Shown: positions 16,499 through 25,532, counted from the stretch's first letter. The stretch is 64,000 nt of DNA from Tranquillimonas rosea (GCF_900111315.1 NZ_FOGU01000003.1:368610-432609); one strand, 5' to 3'. Translations and numbers: made by a program. Notes: generated by a model not told the origin, from the letters alone.

Positions 16499-18499
16499 AT
16501 GATGTACCGCACGGGATTGCGGTGTCTGCTGCTGAGCAGCGCCGCCCTCACGCCGGCCCTGCCGGCCGCCGCCCAGACCGAGTTCTCGCTCGGGACCATC
16601 GTGGTCGAGAGCAAACGCGAGGTTCAGACCGACACCGCCACCGCCGAGACCGTGGTGGATCTCGACGAGATCGAGGACCGCCAGGCCGGCACCATCGCCG
16701 AGCTCGTGGACAGCGTGCCGGGCGTGAACCTCGTGAACGGCGGCTCGCCGGTCGGCTCGGGGATCAACGTGCGTGGCTTCGGCGCGACGGGCACCTACGG
16801 CACCGACCAGAAGGTCGGCATCCAGGTGGGCGGCGCGACCAAGGGCAGCGAGGAACTCTACCGCATCGGCACCCAGCTTTTCACCGATCCCGACCTCTAC
16901 CGCGAAGCAGTGGTGCTGCGCGGGATGGGCGGCACGTTCGAATTCGGCTCGGGCTATTTCGGCGGGTTGCTGCGGCTGGAGCCGATCCAGGCCGCTGACC
17001 TGACAGGCGGCGCACCCGGCTTCGCCTTCAAGAAGACACTGCAATACTCTTCGAACGGTGACGGCCTTGCAAGCTCGTCCACCGCCGCGTGGCAGCCCAC
17101 CGAGAATTTCGAGGTGCTGGGCAACTACACCTGGCGCAAGCAGGGCGTGCAGGACGACGGCGACGGCACCCCACGGTCCGAGGACGGCTACACGCTGCCC
17201 TCGTGGCTGCTGAACTCGCGCCTGACCTTCGGCGAGACTGGCGCCCACAGCCTGTCACTGCTTCTGTCGCGGACCGAGACCGACCGCAGCGACGTGCCCT
17301 ACGATTCCTTCGGCACCACCGGCGACCAGTTCGGCAATGTCGACCGCGCGACCGAGGACAGCACCGCCGTGCTGGGCTATGCCTACGACGCGCCGGGCAC
17401 CGACCTGATCGACCTCGAGGTGGACCTGTCCTACTCGGACCAGAAAATCGAGCAGGAATACGTCCCCGGCTCGTCGATCTGCGAGGTCGTCGATTGCGGC
17501 TTCCCCTTCCCGCCCGGCGGCTTCCCGACCGTTAACGCCGACCACCGTTACGAGACGACCAAGCTGACCGCCAAGAACACCGCCCTGTTCGACACCGGCG
17601 CGGTGTCGCACGACCTGCGGATCGGCGCGGAATACATCCGGCGCGAGCGCAAGGAGGCCTCGGCAGCGCCCGGCGGCACCGAGGACCGCGTCGCGCTGTT
17701 CGCGGTGGACGACATGCGGATGGGCCGGCTGACCGTGACGCCGCAACTGCGCTACGAGACCCAGGAGATCGGCGGCGACGGATACGACGACTACGACAAC
17801 TCGGCGCTGATGGGCGGCGTGTCGGCGCGCTACGCGTTCAGCGGCGGCCTCTCGGTCCTGGGCGGGGCGTATTACAACGAGAACCTGCCGATCCTCGACG
17901 ACCTGGGCACGCCGGCCTTCATGACCGAGCCGGAAAAGGCCACGACCTTCGAGGCGGGCCTGTCCTTCGACGGGCGCGACCTGCTGGCCGCGGGCGACGC
18001 GCTGGCGCTCAAGGCGATGGCCTATGACACCCATTACTGGTCCGTCAGCTCGTATTCCTCCGGCGGGGCGCACTATTCCCAGGTCGATCTGAGCGGGCTG
18101 GAACTGGAGGCGGCGTATTCACTGGCCAACGGCGTCTATGTCGATCTCAACGCCAACATCGCGCGGGGCGAGGGCGTCCTGCCCGGCGCCGGCAAGAGCG
18201 ACTGGGAGGGCATCCCCGCCGACCAGCTGCGGATGACCCTCGGCAAGCGCTGGGGCGAGACGCTGGACCTCAGCTGGGAAGTGGTGACCGACGCCGAGAT
18301 GACCCGCTCGGCCACGCCCTCGCCATCCTTCACCGTGCACAACCTGCGGGCCACCTACCGGCCGCAATCGGGCGTGCTCGAGGATACCGAACTGCGCGTG
18401 GGGCTCGAGAACCTGACCGACGAGTACTACACCCCGCACCTCGCCACCCGTCCGGCGCCGGGCCGCAATCTCAAGCTCACGCTGTCCAAGACGTTCTAA
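16499..18499 (+). CDS. TonB-dependent outer-membrane receptor, probably for heme
   Basis: About 666 residues. A signal peptide (LLLSSAALTPALPAAAQ) is followed by a TonB-box-like FSLGTIVVESKRE, the plug domain (AELVDSVPGVNLVNGGSPVGSGINVRGF) and a beta-barrel ending in ...LKLTLSKTF with a terminal Phe. Position opposite hmuSTUV argues for heme or hemoprotein uptake, but I do not see clear FRAP/NPNL heme-receptor motifs, so a related iron substrate is possible. AAGGGG sits 6 bases before ATG 16499. An upstream TTG frame is rejected. Confidence 0.82.
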   Translation: MMYRTGLRCLLLSSAALTPALPAAAQTEFSLGTIVVESKREVQTDTATAETVVDLDEIEDRQAGTIAELVDSVPGVNLVNGGSPVGSGINVRGFGATGTYGTDQKVGIQVGGATKGSEELYRIGTQLFTDPDLYREAVVLRGMGGTFEFGSGYFGGLLRLEPIQAADLTGGAPGFAFKKTLQYSSNGDGLASSSTAAWQPTENFEVLGNYTWRKQGVQDDGDGTPRSEDGYTLPSWLLNSRLTFGETGAHSLSLLLSRTETDRSDVPYDSFGTTGDQFGNVDRATEDSTAVLGYAYDAPGTDLIDLEVDLSYSDQKIEQEYVPGSSICEVVDCGFPFPPGGFPTVNADHRYETTKLTAKNTALFDTGAVSHDLRIGAEYIRRERKEASAAPGGTEDRVALFAVDDMRMGRLTVTPQLRYETQEIGGDGYDDYDNSALMGGVSARYAFSGGLSVLGGAYYNENLPILDDLGTPAFMTEPEKATTFEAGLSFDGRDLLAAGDALALKAMAYDTHYWSVSSYSSGGAHYSQVDLSGLELEAAYSLANGVYVDLNANIARGEGVLPGAGKSDWEGIPADQLRMTLGKRWGETLDLSWEVVTDAEMTRSATPSPSFTVHNLRATYRPQSGVLEDTELRVGLENLTDEYYTPHLATRPAPGRNLKLTLSKTF

Positions 18500-18555
18500 C
18501 CGCCGGGCGATCCGGGGGACGGGTCCGATCCCCGGCCCCCGTATCCGGCCGGCGG
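18500..18555. terminator. Long imperfect hairpin between convergent genes
   Basis: CCGCCGG at 18500-18506 pairs with CCGGCGG at 18549-18555, with further partly paired GC-rich sequence inside. It lies in the 57 bases between the convergent receptor and DUF1080 genes, so it may act as a bidirectional terminator. There is no T-run and the stem is interrupted. Confidence 0.35.
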
Positions 18556-18556
18556 A

Positions 18557-19303
18557 TCAGGACAGGTCGCGCACCCAGATGTTGCGATAGGCCACGTCGG
18601 CGTCGTGGTCCTGCAGCATGATCGGCGCGCAGCCGTGAGCCTCGTCGTAGGACGGTGCGCCAATCCAGACGGTCTTGCCCTGGATCTCCACGTCGTTCTG
18701 CACGACCACGCCGTTGTGCATCACCGTCACGCGCGCCGGTTCGCTCACGCGGTCGTCCGAGCCGAACTCGGGCGCGGTGTAGATGATGTCGTAGCTCTGC
18801 CATTCGCCCGGCGCGCGGGAGGCGTTCACCAGCGGGATGTGCTGCTTGTAGATCGAGGCCGCCTGACCGTTCGCATAGGTCGGGTTGTCGTAGCTGTCGA
18901 GCACCTGCACCTCGTAGCGCTCTTGCAGGAAGACGCCGGAATTGCCCCGGTCCTGCCCGTCATAGCCCTCGGTCTCTTCCGGCGCGCGCCATTCGACATG
19001 GAGCTGCACGTCGCAGAAATCCCCTGTCGTGCGGATCGCGCCGGTGCCGCGGTTCACGCGCATGATGCCGTCCTCGACATGCCATTGCGCCTCGCCGCCC
19101 TCGACGCTTTCCCACGCGCCAAGATCGTCGCCACCGAACAGTACCGTGGCGTCCGAGGGCACGCCGTCGGCAGGGGCCTCGATCTTTTGGGGCTTCGGCC
19201 CCTCCAGTTCGGTCACGGTGGACCGCTGTTCGTCGGTCATCTCCTGCGCCGCGGCCGGCGCGGCGAGCGCCAGCGCGCAGAGCGCCGTCATCGTGCGTGT
19301 CAT
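18557..19303 (-). CDS. Exported DUF1080 / 3-keto-disaccharide hydrolase-type protein
   Basis: 248 residues: a Sec signal peptide ([16 protein letters not shown]) and a LamG-like beta-sandwich of the DUF1080 family ([67 protein letters not shown]). Members have been linked to glycoside handling, including hydrolysis of 3-keto-glucosides. GGGAGAGAG precedes ATG 19303. It is the last gene of the exported sugar-oxidation operon, 64 bases after the small dehydrogenase subunit. This context, with a sugar dehydrogenase in the same operon, fits cleavage of an oxidised sugar in the periplasm; the exact substrate is unknown. Confidence 0.82.
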   Translation of the reverse strand: MTRTMTALCALALAAPAAAQEMTDEQRSTVTELEGPKPQKIEAPADGVPSDATVLFGGDDLGAWESVEGGEAQWHVEDGIMRVNRGTGAIRTTGDFCDVQLHVEWRAPEETEGYDGQDRGNSGVFLQERYEVQVLDSYDNPTYANGQAASIYKQHIPLVNASRAPGEWQSYDIIYTAPEFGSDDRVSEPARVTVMHNGVVVQNDVEIQGKTVWIGAPSYDEAHGCAPIMLQDHDADVAYRNIWVRDLS

Positions 19304-19367
19304 CGTCTCTCTCCCTTGGATGTGTGATGCCGAGGCGCCGCGCGGGACGGCGCCCCGGCGTTTTTCG

Positions 19368-19931
19368 TCAGGTCGCCCAGGCGGGCCCGCCGTCGTAGTC
19401 AACGTCGCCGTCGAAGCGGCCCGGCACGGCGACATAGCGTAGCACCTCGGTCGCCCCGACCTCGGAAGTGAAGAAGGCGAAGATTACGAGCTGCTTCATC
19501 ATCGTGAACCAGTGCAGGTCGGCCGGGCCGGCCCCCTCGCCCGCCGTGACGGCGACCATCTTGGCCTCGCGGTCGAGATCATCGACGAAGGCCAGGCGCT
19601 GACTGTCGGACAGCCCCGCGAAATCCGTCCCGTAGACGACCTGCGCACGCTCGCGCAGTTCCTCAAGCCCCGCCTTGAACACCGCCTGCTGTTCGGCGTC
19701 GTGGCAATCCGACACGTACTGGGTAATGAACGGCCCCACATCCGCCTCGCGCGCGCCGGGCGTGTCGGTCGCGGGCAGGATCGTCTCGCCGATCGCGTTC
19801 ACCAGCTCGGACTCCTCCGCCGAGAACAGGTTCTTGCCGGTCTCGGTCGGCTCGTAGGCGCGGGCGCCGCCGGCGATGAAGGCGGTCCCGGTGGCCGCGG
19901 CGATCATCTGGAGAAGCTGTCTGCGGTCCAT
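19368..19931 (-). CDS. Gluconate 2-dehydrogenase subunit 3-like protein (Tat signal)
   Basis: A 187-residue small subunit of a membrane-associated sugar dehydrogenase. The N-terminus [25 protein letters not shown] has twin arginines followed by LL and a hydrophobic stretch, a Tat export signal. The mature part ([35 protein letters not shown]) is typical of the subunit 3 family. Its start overlaps the GMC gene stop (TGATG). The GMC subunit has no signal of its own, so it is probably carried through Tat bound to this protein, as known for related gluconate and fructose dehydrogenases. Confidence 0.87.
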   Translation of the reverse strand: MDRRQLLQMIAAATGTAFIAGGARAYEPTETGKNLFSAEESELVNAIGETILPATDTPGAREADVGPFITQYVSDCHDAEQQAVFKAGLEELRERAQVVYGTDFAGLSDSQRLAFVDDLDREAKMVAVTAGEGAGPADLHWFTMMKQLVIFAFFTSEVGATEVLRYVAVPGRFDGDVDYDGGPAWAT

Positions 19932-21619
19932 CAGATGTTTCCTTTCTTCAGTTCCGACACGGCGAAATCCGCCGCCCGCGCGGTCAGCGCCATGTAGGTG
20001 AGCGAGGGGTTCACGCAGGAGGCCGATGTCATGCAGGCGCCGTCGGTGACGAATACGTTGGGCGCGTCCCAGACCTGGTTGTGGCCGTTCAGCACGCTGG
20101 TCTTGGGGTCGCGGCCCATACGCGCCGTGCCCATTTCGTGAATACCCTGTCCGGGTGCGTAACCCCAGTCGAAGCCCTCGACGTCCGAGCCACCCGCCGC
20201 GGTCAGCATGTCCACCGCGTCGCCGCGCATGTCCTTGCGCATCAGCTCCTCGTTCTCGCCGATCTCGACCGAGAACTTCAGCACCGGCAGCCCCCAGGCG
20301 TCGGTCACCTGCGGGTCGAGCGCGATGTGGTTGCTGTGCGCGGGAAGCATCTCGCCGAAGGCCAGCATCATCATCGTCCACTCGCCGGGCCGCGACAGCG
20401 CGCCCTTCAGGTCGGCCCCGTTGCCCAGTTCCGCGACCGAGCGGTCCCAGCCCTCGCGCCCGGCGCCGCCCTGGTAGCCGAAGCCGCGCACGTAGTCGCG
20501 GGTGTCGCCGCCCCAGTTGCGGTAGCGCGGCATGTAATAGCCCGTGGGACGGCGGCCGTAGTAGTACTTGTCCTCGAACCCCTCGATGGTGGCCGTGGCG
20601 CCGGTGCGGAAGTGGTGGTCCATCACGTTGTGGCCCAACTCGCCCGAGGACGAGCCGAGGCCCCCCTCCCACACGTCGGTGGCCGAGTTCATCAGGATCC
20701 ACGTCGAGTTGAAGGTCGAGGCGTTCAGGAAGATGACATCGGCGGTGTATTCGTAGGTCTGGCCACTCTCGGCGTCGATCACCTCGACGCCCGTCGCGCG
20801 CCCCGCGTCCTTGTCGTAGCGGACCTGCCGCACGATCGAATAGGGCCTGAGCGTCAGGTTGCCTGTCGCCATCGCCGCCGGCAGCGTCGAGGATTGCGTG
20901 GCGAAATACGCGCCGTAGGGGCAGCCCAGCCAGCACTTGTCACGGTACTGGCAGCGGGTGCGCCCCTCTTCCGGCTTGTCCTCGGTCATGTTCGCCATGC
21001 GGGCGTTGATCAGGTGCCGGGTGCCGTCGAACTCGGTCCTGATCCGCTCCGACACCGTCTTTTCCACGATGTTCAGCGGAATCGGCGGCTGGAAGTTGCC
21101 GTCGGGCAGCACGTCCAGACCGTCGCGGTTGCCCGAGATGCCGGCATGTCCTTCGACGTAATCGTACCACGGCGCGAGATCGTCGTAGCGGATCGGCCAG
21201 TCGACGGCGATCCCCTCCTTGCCGTTGGCCTCGAAGTCCTCGGCGTTCCAGCGATAGGTGTGCCGCCCCCACAGGAGCGACCGCCCGCCCACGTGGTAGC
21301 CGCGATACCAGTCGAAGCGCTTCTCCTCGGTATAGGGGTTCTCCTGCTCGTCGGCCCACATGCCGTGGGTCGGCTCGTTCAGGGGATAGTCGCGGCTCAG
21401 CACCGGGTGCTTTTCGACCATCTCGCGCGTGGGCTCGCCGCGGTGGGGATAATCCCACGCCTCCTTCTGAGCGTTCACGTAGTCGACCTGGTGCTCGATG
21501 TTGCGCCCGCGTTCGAGCAGCAGGACCTTGAGTCCCTTCTCGGTCAGCTCCTTGGCGGCCCAGCCGCCGCTGATCCCCGAGCCCACGACGATCGCGTCGT
21601 AGTGCATGTCGTCAGCCAT
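19931..21619 (-). CDS. GMC-family FAD-dependent sugar dehydrogenase, large subunit
   Basis: A 562-residue flavoprotein. The ADP-binding motif is VVGSGISGGWAAKELTEKG; other GMC features are GGRSLLWGRHTYRW and the C-terminal MGTARMG and NPSLTYMALTARAA segments. A cysteine-rich patch (RCQYRDKCWLGCPYG) could hold an Fe-S cluster, as in fructose dehydrogenase-type large subunits. There is no signal peptide. ATG 21619 has GAGGAGACGAG upstream. With subunit 3 it should oxidise a sugar or glycoside in the periplasm and pass electrons onward, but no cytochrome c subunit is encoded here. Substrate unknown; glucoside 3-oxidation is plausible given the DUF1080 gene. Confidence 0.88.
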   Translation of the reverse strand: MADDMHYDAIVVGSGISGGWAAKELTEKGLKVLLLERGRNIEHQVDYVNAQKEAWDYPHRGEPTREMVEKHPVLSRDYPLNEPTHGMWADEQENPYTEEKRFDWYRGYHVGGRSLLWGRHTYRWNAEDFEANGKEGIAVDWPIRYDDLAPWYDYVEGHAGISGNRDGLDVLPDGNFQPPIPLNIVEKTVSERIRTEFDGTRHLINARMANMTEDKPEEGRTRCQYRDKCWLGCPYGAYFATQSSTLPAAMATGNLTLRPYSIVRQVRYDKDAGRATGVEVIDAESGQTYEYTADVIFLNASTFNSTWILMNSATDVWEGGLGSSSGELGHNVMDHHFRTGATATIEGFEDKYYYGRRPTGYYMPRYRNWGGDTRDYVRGFGYQGGAGREGWDRSVAELGNGADLKGALSRPGEWTMMMLAFGEMLPAHSNHIALDPQVTDAWGLPVLKFSVEIGENEELMRKDMRGDAVDMLTAAGGSDVEGFDWGYAPGQGIHEMGTARMGRDPKTSVLNGHNQVWDAPNVFVTDGACMTSASCVNPSLTYMALTARAADFAVSELKKGNI

Positions 21620-21653
21620 TCTCGTCTCCTCCTCTGGCGTGTCGCTGGATGTC

Positions 21654-22520
21654 TCAGACGGTGCAGATCTCCACCGCGTCGCGCAGCGCGGCGCTGGCGG
21701 GGTCGGCGGTGGGGATGAATTCCTGCGCGAGGTAGCCGGTGAAGCCGGTCTCCTCGATTGCGCGGACGATGGCGGGACAGCGCAGCTCCTGCCCTTCGCC
21801 TATCTCGTGCCGGCCGGGCACCCCGGCGGTGTGGTAATGGCCGAAACAGTCGCCGTGATCGCGGATCGTCCGGATCACGTCGCCCTCCATGATCTGCATG
21901 TGGTAGATGTCGTAGAGTAGGCGGAAACTGTCCGAACCCAGCCGGTTGCACAGCTCGACGCCCCAGGGCGACGTGTCCGCCATGTAGTCGGGGTGATCGA
22001 CCTTCGAGTTCAGAAGCTCCATGTGCAGGACGACGCCCCGCTCTTCGGCCCGGCCGAGGATGCGCTTGATCCCCTTCTCGGCGTTCGCCAGCCCGGTTCC
22101 GGGATCCATGCCCCGCGCGTTTCCGGAAAACAGGATCAGGTTGCGATAGCCGGCCTCGGCCACGAGATCGATGTGACGCTCGTAGCTGGCGACCAGCGCG
22201 TCGTGGAATTGCGGGTCGGCGAAGCCGTCGGTCAGGTTCGGCTCGGCACCGTTGCACATCGAACTGTCGAGACCCGCCGCCTTCAGCGTGGGCCAGTCGT
22301 CGGGACCGACGAGGTCGATGGCCTGCAGGCCGATGTCGTTGGCCAGATCGCAGAGATCCGGCAGCGCGGTGTCGCCGAAGGTCCAGCGCGCGACCGCGTG
22401 TTTCACCCCGCCGTCCTTGGGCGACGTCCCCTGGGCCCGCGCTGTGCCCGCCTGCAGGCTCGCCGCCCCGGCCAGCGCGGCCAGTCCCAACTCGCGTCGG
22501 GTGATGTCGGATTTGTCCAT
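21654..22520 (-). CDS. Exported hydroxypyruvate isomerase-like TIM-barrel protein
   Basis: 288 residues. The N-terminus MDKSDITRRELGLAALAGAASLQAGTARAQ carries a TRREL twin-arginine motif, hence Tat export. The rest is a xylose-isomerase-like TIM barrel with typical metal-site segments (HMELLNSKVDHPDYM, LLYDIYHMQIMEGDVIRTI, GHYHTAGVPGRHEIG, GYLAQEFIPTAD), most similar in style to hydroxypyruvate isomerases. It probably acts as an isomerase, epimerase or eliminase on an oxidised sugar in the periplasm. GGAGGAG precedes ATG 22520. It sits 34 bases upstream of the GMC gene. Confidence 0.82.
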   Translation of the reverse strand: MDKSDITRRELGLAALAGAASLQAGTARAQGTSPKDGGVKHAVARWTFGDTALPDLCDLANDIGLQAIDLVGPDDWPTLKAAGLDSSMCNGAEPNLTDGFADPQFHDALVASYERHIDLVAEAGYRNLILFSGNARGMDPGTGLANAEKGIKRILGRAEERGVVLHMELLNSKVDHPDYMADTSPWGVELCNRLGSDSFRLLYDIYHMQIMEGDVIRTIRDHGDCFGHYHTAGVPGRHEIGEGQELRCPAIVRAIEETGFTGYLAQEFIPTADPASAALRDAVEICTV

Positions 22521-22646
22521 GTCGCTCCTCCCTGGGTGGTCGGCACACACCCTCCCGGTGCCGGCCCGAGAGGTCTCGGGCCGGTCGCGCCGACCGTGTC
22601 CGTGTCGGATTGGCGGCCCCCTCGCGCGGGGGGCGCGATCAAATGA

Positions 22647-23492
22647 TCAGTTCGCGGCGTCCTGCGGCAGCTCGGCTCGCAGGTATTCGGCCCCCTCGGC
22701 GATCACGCCCGCCGCGTCCGCGGGCAGGTCATGCTCGATGATGTACCATTCGGTGCCGACCTCCTGCGCGGCCTCCAGGATGCCCGGCCATTCCAGCGTG
22801 CCGACGCCCACGGCGGCGAAACCGCGCTGGTCCTCGTTCTCGCCCTCGGGCGCGTTGTCCTTGGCGTGGACAGCGAAGACGCGGTCGCCGATGGTGCGCA
22901 GGAACTCCGACGGATCGTGGCCACCTCTTTCGACCCAGGCGAGGTCCACCTGGGCGAGCAGGTCCGGGCCCGCGGCCTCGAACAGGATCTCCAGCGCGGT
23001 CTGCCCGTCATACTCCACCATCTCGAAATCGTGGTTGTGATAGGCCAGCCGCATGTCCTCTTCGGCAAGGTCCTCGGCAATGCCGGCCAGTTCCTCGCCC
23101 AGATCGCGCCAGCCTTCGGCGTCGGACGGACGCTGTTCTTCGGCAAGGTAGGGCACGGTGATCGTGTCGTTGCCGATCGCCCTGTTGAACTGGACGGTGT
23201 CGTCGATGCCCTCGCGCAGCGAGTCGAGCTGGACGTGGCTCGAGATCACCTCGATCCCGTGCTCATCCAGCAGACCGGTCATCTCTTCGGCGCTGACGTC
23301 ATGGGTCCCGACGGTCTCGATCGCGGTGACGCCCGCATCCTCGACGGCCTGCAATTGCTCTTCCAGCGTGCCGAGATCGCGCAGGGTGTACATCTGCACC
23401 GCGATGGGCAGCGCGTCCTGCGCCGCGGCCGGCAGCGCCACCGCGCCGGCAAGGATAGTGCCAAGCGCGGCATGGCGAATGTGCTGAGTCAT
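22647..23492 (-). CDS. Exported sugar phosphate isomerase/epimerase-like TIM-barrel protein
   Basis: 281 residues. A Sec-type signal peptide (LGTILAGAVALPAAAQ) precedes a xylose-isomerase-like TIM barrel: VQMYTLRDLGTLEEQLQAVEDAGVTAIETVG, LAYHNHDFEMVEYDGQTALEIL, LLAQVDLAWVERGGHDPSEF, VFAVHAKDNAP, WYIIEHDLP. The metal-binding Glu/Asp/His positions are in these segments. It is the first gene of the operon, with GGAGGGAGGAG before ATG 23492 and a LacI-type operator 32 bases upstream. The activity in this operon (isomerase versus 3-keto-glycoside eliminase) is unknown. Confidence 0.82.
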   Translation of the reverse strand: MTQHIRHAALGTILAGAVALPAAAQDALPIAVQMYTLRDLGTLEEQLQAVEDAGVTAIETVGTHDVSAEEMTGLLDEHGIEVISSHVQLDSLREGIDDTVQFNRAIGNDTITVPYLAEEQRPSDAEGWRDLGEELAGIAEDLAEEDMRLAYHNHDFEMVEYDGQTALEILFEAAGPDLLAQVDLAWVERGGHDPSEFLRTIGDRVFAVHAKDNAPEGENEDQRGFAAVGVGTLEWPGILEAAQEVGTEWYIIEHDLPADAAGVIAEGAEYLRAELPQDAAN

Positions 23493-23523
23493 GTCTCCTC
23501 CCTCAAATGAGCTCGAATCCACC

Positions 23524-23539
23524 GTGTAATCGTTTACAC
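23524..23539. promoter_or_regulatory. LacI-type operator upstream of the exported sugar-oxidation operon
   Basis: GTGTAATCGTTTACAC is a near-perfect palindrome with a central CG, the usual form of LacI/GalR-family operators (TGTAAnCGnTTACA). It lies 32 bases before the ATG of the first operon gene, just upstream of its ribosome site, as expected for a repressor roadblock. No LacI gene is adjacent; the nearest is at 35458-36528. Confidence 0.65.
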
Positions 23540-23696
23540 AATTTTTCAATCATAGATTGTCTGGCGACGGAAATGGGCCAAGACCCGCACTCGGAGGGCC
23601 GCGTCCCCTGCACTTCAGTGCGCCGTGCGGCCTCGCGGAGGCGGGCTCTGCTGACAGGCGCCGAACGCGTGCCGAGCCATCGTTCGACACCTTGCC

Positions 23697-23715
23697 ATTG
23701 ATAGTTTCGATCAAT
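23697..23715. promoter_or_regulatory. LysR-type box (ATTGAT-N7-ATCAAT)
   Basis: A perfect inverted repeat with T-N11-A spacing, the standard recognition motif of LysR-type regulators. It ends 16 bases before ATG 23732 of the LysR gene, so autoregulation is likely. It may also control the divergent sugar-oxidation operon about 205 bases away. Confidence 0.6.
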
Positions 23716-23731
23716 ACCGGTGATACTCGAG

Positions 23732-24607
23732 ATGACCCGCCAGACCTTCGATCTCGAACAGCTTCGCGCCTTCGTCGCGGTGATCGACACCGGCGGCTTC
23801 ACCGCCGCCGCGCGCGCCAGCGGGGCGCTGCAATCCACGATCAGCATGAAGATCAAGCGGCTCGAGGCGGAGGTCGGCCAGCCGCTGCTGGTTCGGCTGG
23901 GGCGCGGCGTCGCCCCCACCGCCGCGGGGCAGGATCTCTCTGCCCACGCGCGGGATATGCTGCGGCTCAACGATCAGGCCTGGGGCAGCCTCTCGAGCAA
24001 CCGATTGAGCGGGCAGGTTCGGCTCGGGGTGCCCGACGACTACGCGGCGCAGCTTTCGGACACGATCCGGGCGTTCCGGCTTCAGCACCCGGAGGTCACG
24101 CTCGATCTTTCCTGCGCCTTCTCGGTCGAGCTGATGCGGCAGGTCCAGGACGGCGCGCTCGACCTCGCGGTGGTCACGCGGATGCCCAGTGTCCCCGGCG
24201 GCGAGATCCTGCGCCGCGAGCCGATGCAGTGGGTCTCGGCGCCGGACTTCCGTCCCGACGACGCGGCGCCGCTGCCGCTGTCGGTCTATCCGAAGGAGGT
24301 CTGCGTTCTGCGGACCTCGATGACGGAGGCGCTGAGCGCGGCCGGCATGCCGTGGCGGATCGCCTATACGAGCATGAGCCTGACCGGACAGACTGCGATG
24401 GTGGGCGCCGGCCTCGCCATGACGGCGCTCACCCGGAGCATGATGCAGCAGGCCGCACAGGCGGTCGGGCCGGCCTCGGTGTCCGGGCTGCCGGCGCTGC
24501 CGGAGATCGAGATCGCACTGCACCGACGGCCGGGACGGCCCACCGAGGCAGCGCGCCTCCTTGGCGACATGCTCAAGGAGCGGTTCGTCGCAGGCGGCGG
24601 GGTATGA
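23732..24607 (+). CDS. LysR-family transcription regulator
   Basis: A 291-residue protein with an N-terminal winged helix-turn-helix (LEQLRAFVAVIDTGGFTAAARASGALQSTISMKIKRLEAEVGQPLLVRLGRGVAPTAAG) and a LysR substrate-binding domain. I prefer ATG 23732; a GTG at 23720 would begin 5 bases after the LysR box. It diverges from the exported sugar-oxidation operon and is its likely activator, alongside a LacI repressor suggested by the operator at 23524. The 3' end overlaps the convergent EamA gene by 35 bases. Confidence 0.88.
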   Translation: MTRQTFDLEQLRAFVAVIDTGGFTAAARASGALQSTISMKIKRLEAEVGQPLLVRLGRGVAPTAAGQDLSAHARDMLRLNDQAWGSLSSNRLSGQVRLGVPDDYAAQLSDTIRAFRLQHPEVTLDLSCAFSVELMRQVQDGALDLAVVTRMPSVPGGEILRREPMQWVSAPDFRPDDAAPLPLSVYPKEVCVLRTSMTEALSAAGMPWRIAYTSMSLTGQTAMVGAGLAMTALTRSMMQQAAQAVGPASVSGLPALPEIEIALHRRPGRPTEAARLLGDMLKERFVAGGGV

Positions 24608-25532
24608 GCGACAAAAGCCGCATTCCAAACTCGTCATTCCGGCTCGCGATGACGATGCCGCCCATCACCAGAGTTGCACCGAGCAAGAGCTTCCAGGTGA
24701 GTTCCGTCGCTCCGATGGACGCCAGAAGGGCCGTGGCCACCACCGGCACCCCGTAGGCCATGGTTCCAACGGTGCGGGACGGGCCTTTTGCCACGCCGTA
24801 GGCCCAGGCGATGAAGGCAATGCCGTAGGGCCCCAGCCCGATCGCCGCCGCCACGGCGAAGCCGCGCGGATCGAAGGTGAGCGCCACGGGTTCCAGCGCG
24901 AAGTGGCACAGGCCCGCGCCGACCGCGGCGAGCGTGAAGATGCGCGGCCAGGCATCCGGACCGAGCTGACCGCCGCGCTTCAGCATCAACGAATAGACGA
25001 CCCAGGAAAGACCGGAAAGAAGTCCCGCGGCATAGCCCATGACCCGGTCCGCCGTGACCGCCCCACTGCCGGTTCCGAGGATGAGCACCGCCGAGCCCAG
25101 GAACGCGACCGCGCCCCCGCATATCGCCAAGGCCCGCAGCCGCCCAGTGTCCAGCACCTCGCTCGCCATGACGAACATCAGCGGCCAGACATAGGTGATC
25201 AGCGTCACCTGTGCCGCCGGTGCCCGGTCGAGACCGATGAAGTAGAAACCGATCGCGCCGATCAGTCCCAGCGCCAGCCCGAGCCCCCTCCCGAACGAGA
25301 GCGGCCGATGCCCGGTGTCGAGCTCCGGATGCCGCAGCACCACGACCCAACTTCGCAGCGTTTCCATCACCGCCGCGGCCACCAGCGCGATCGTGGCAGT
25401 GAGAAAGGGCGGCTGGTCCCCGATCATAAGCCTGAGCGCCGGCAGACAGCCCCACAGGACCACCGCCGCTCCGGCAGCGCCCAGCGGGATCCAGCCTGTC
25501 GAAATCCGGTTGCTCAGCGGTCGGTTCTGCAT
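24573..25532 (-). CDS. EamA/DMT-family permease
   Basis: A 319-residue protein with ten predicted helices in two EamA repeats: GAAGAAVVLWGCLPALRLMIG opens the first and GLLSGLSWVVYSLMLKRGG the second, with the typical AAQVTLITYVWPLMFVMAS and AYGVPVVATALLASIGATELTW. It probably exports an amino acid or small metabolite. GAGAGG precedes ATG 25532. The C-terminal codons overlap the LysR gene on the opposite strand. Confidence 0.85.
   Translation of the reverse strand: MQNRPLSNRISTGWIPLGAAGAAVVLWGCLPALRLMIGDQPPFLTATIALVAAAVMETLRSWVVVLRHPELDTGHRPLSFGRGLGLALGLIGAIGFYFIGLDRAPAAQVTLITYVWPLMFVMASEVLDTGRLRALAICGGAVAFLGSAVLILGTGSGAVTADRVMGYAAGLLSGLSWVVYSLMLKRGGQLGPDAWPRIFTLAAVGAGLCHFALEPVALTFDPRGFAVAAAIGLGPYGIAFIAWAYGVAKGPSRTVGTMAYGVPVVATALLASIGATELTWKLLLGATLVMGGIVIASRNDEFGMRLLSLIPRRLRRTAP

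Noticed and set aside
20081..21718. 545-codon frame antisense to the GMC dehydrogenase gene
   Set aside because: Composition-driven shadow of a real gene; no ribosome site and no recognisable domain.
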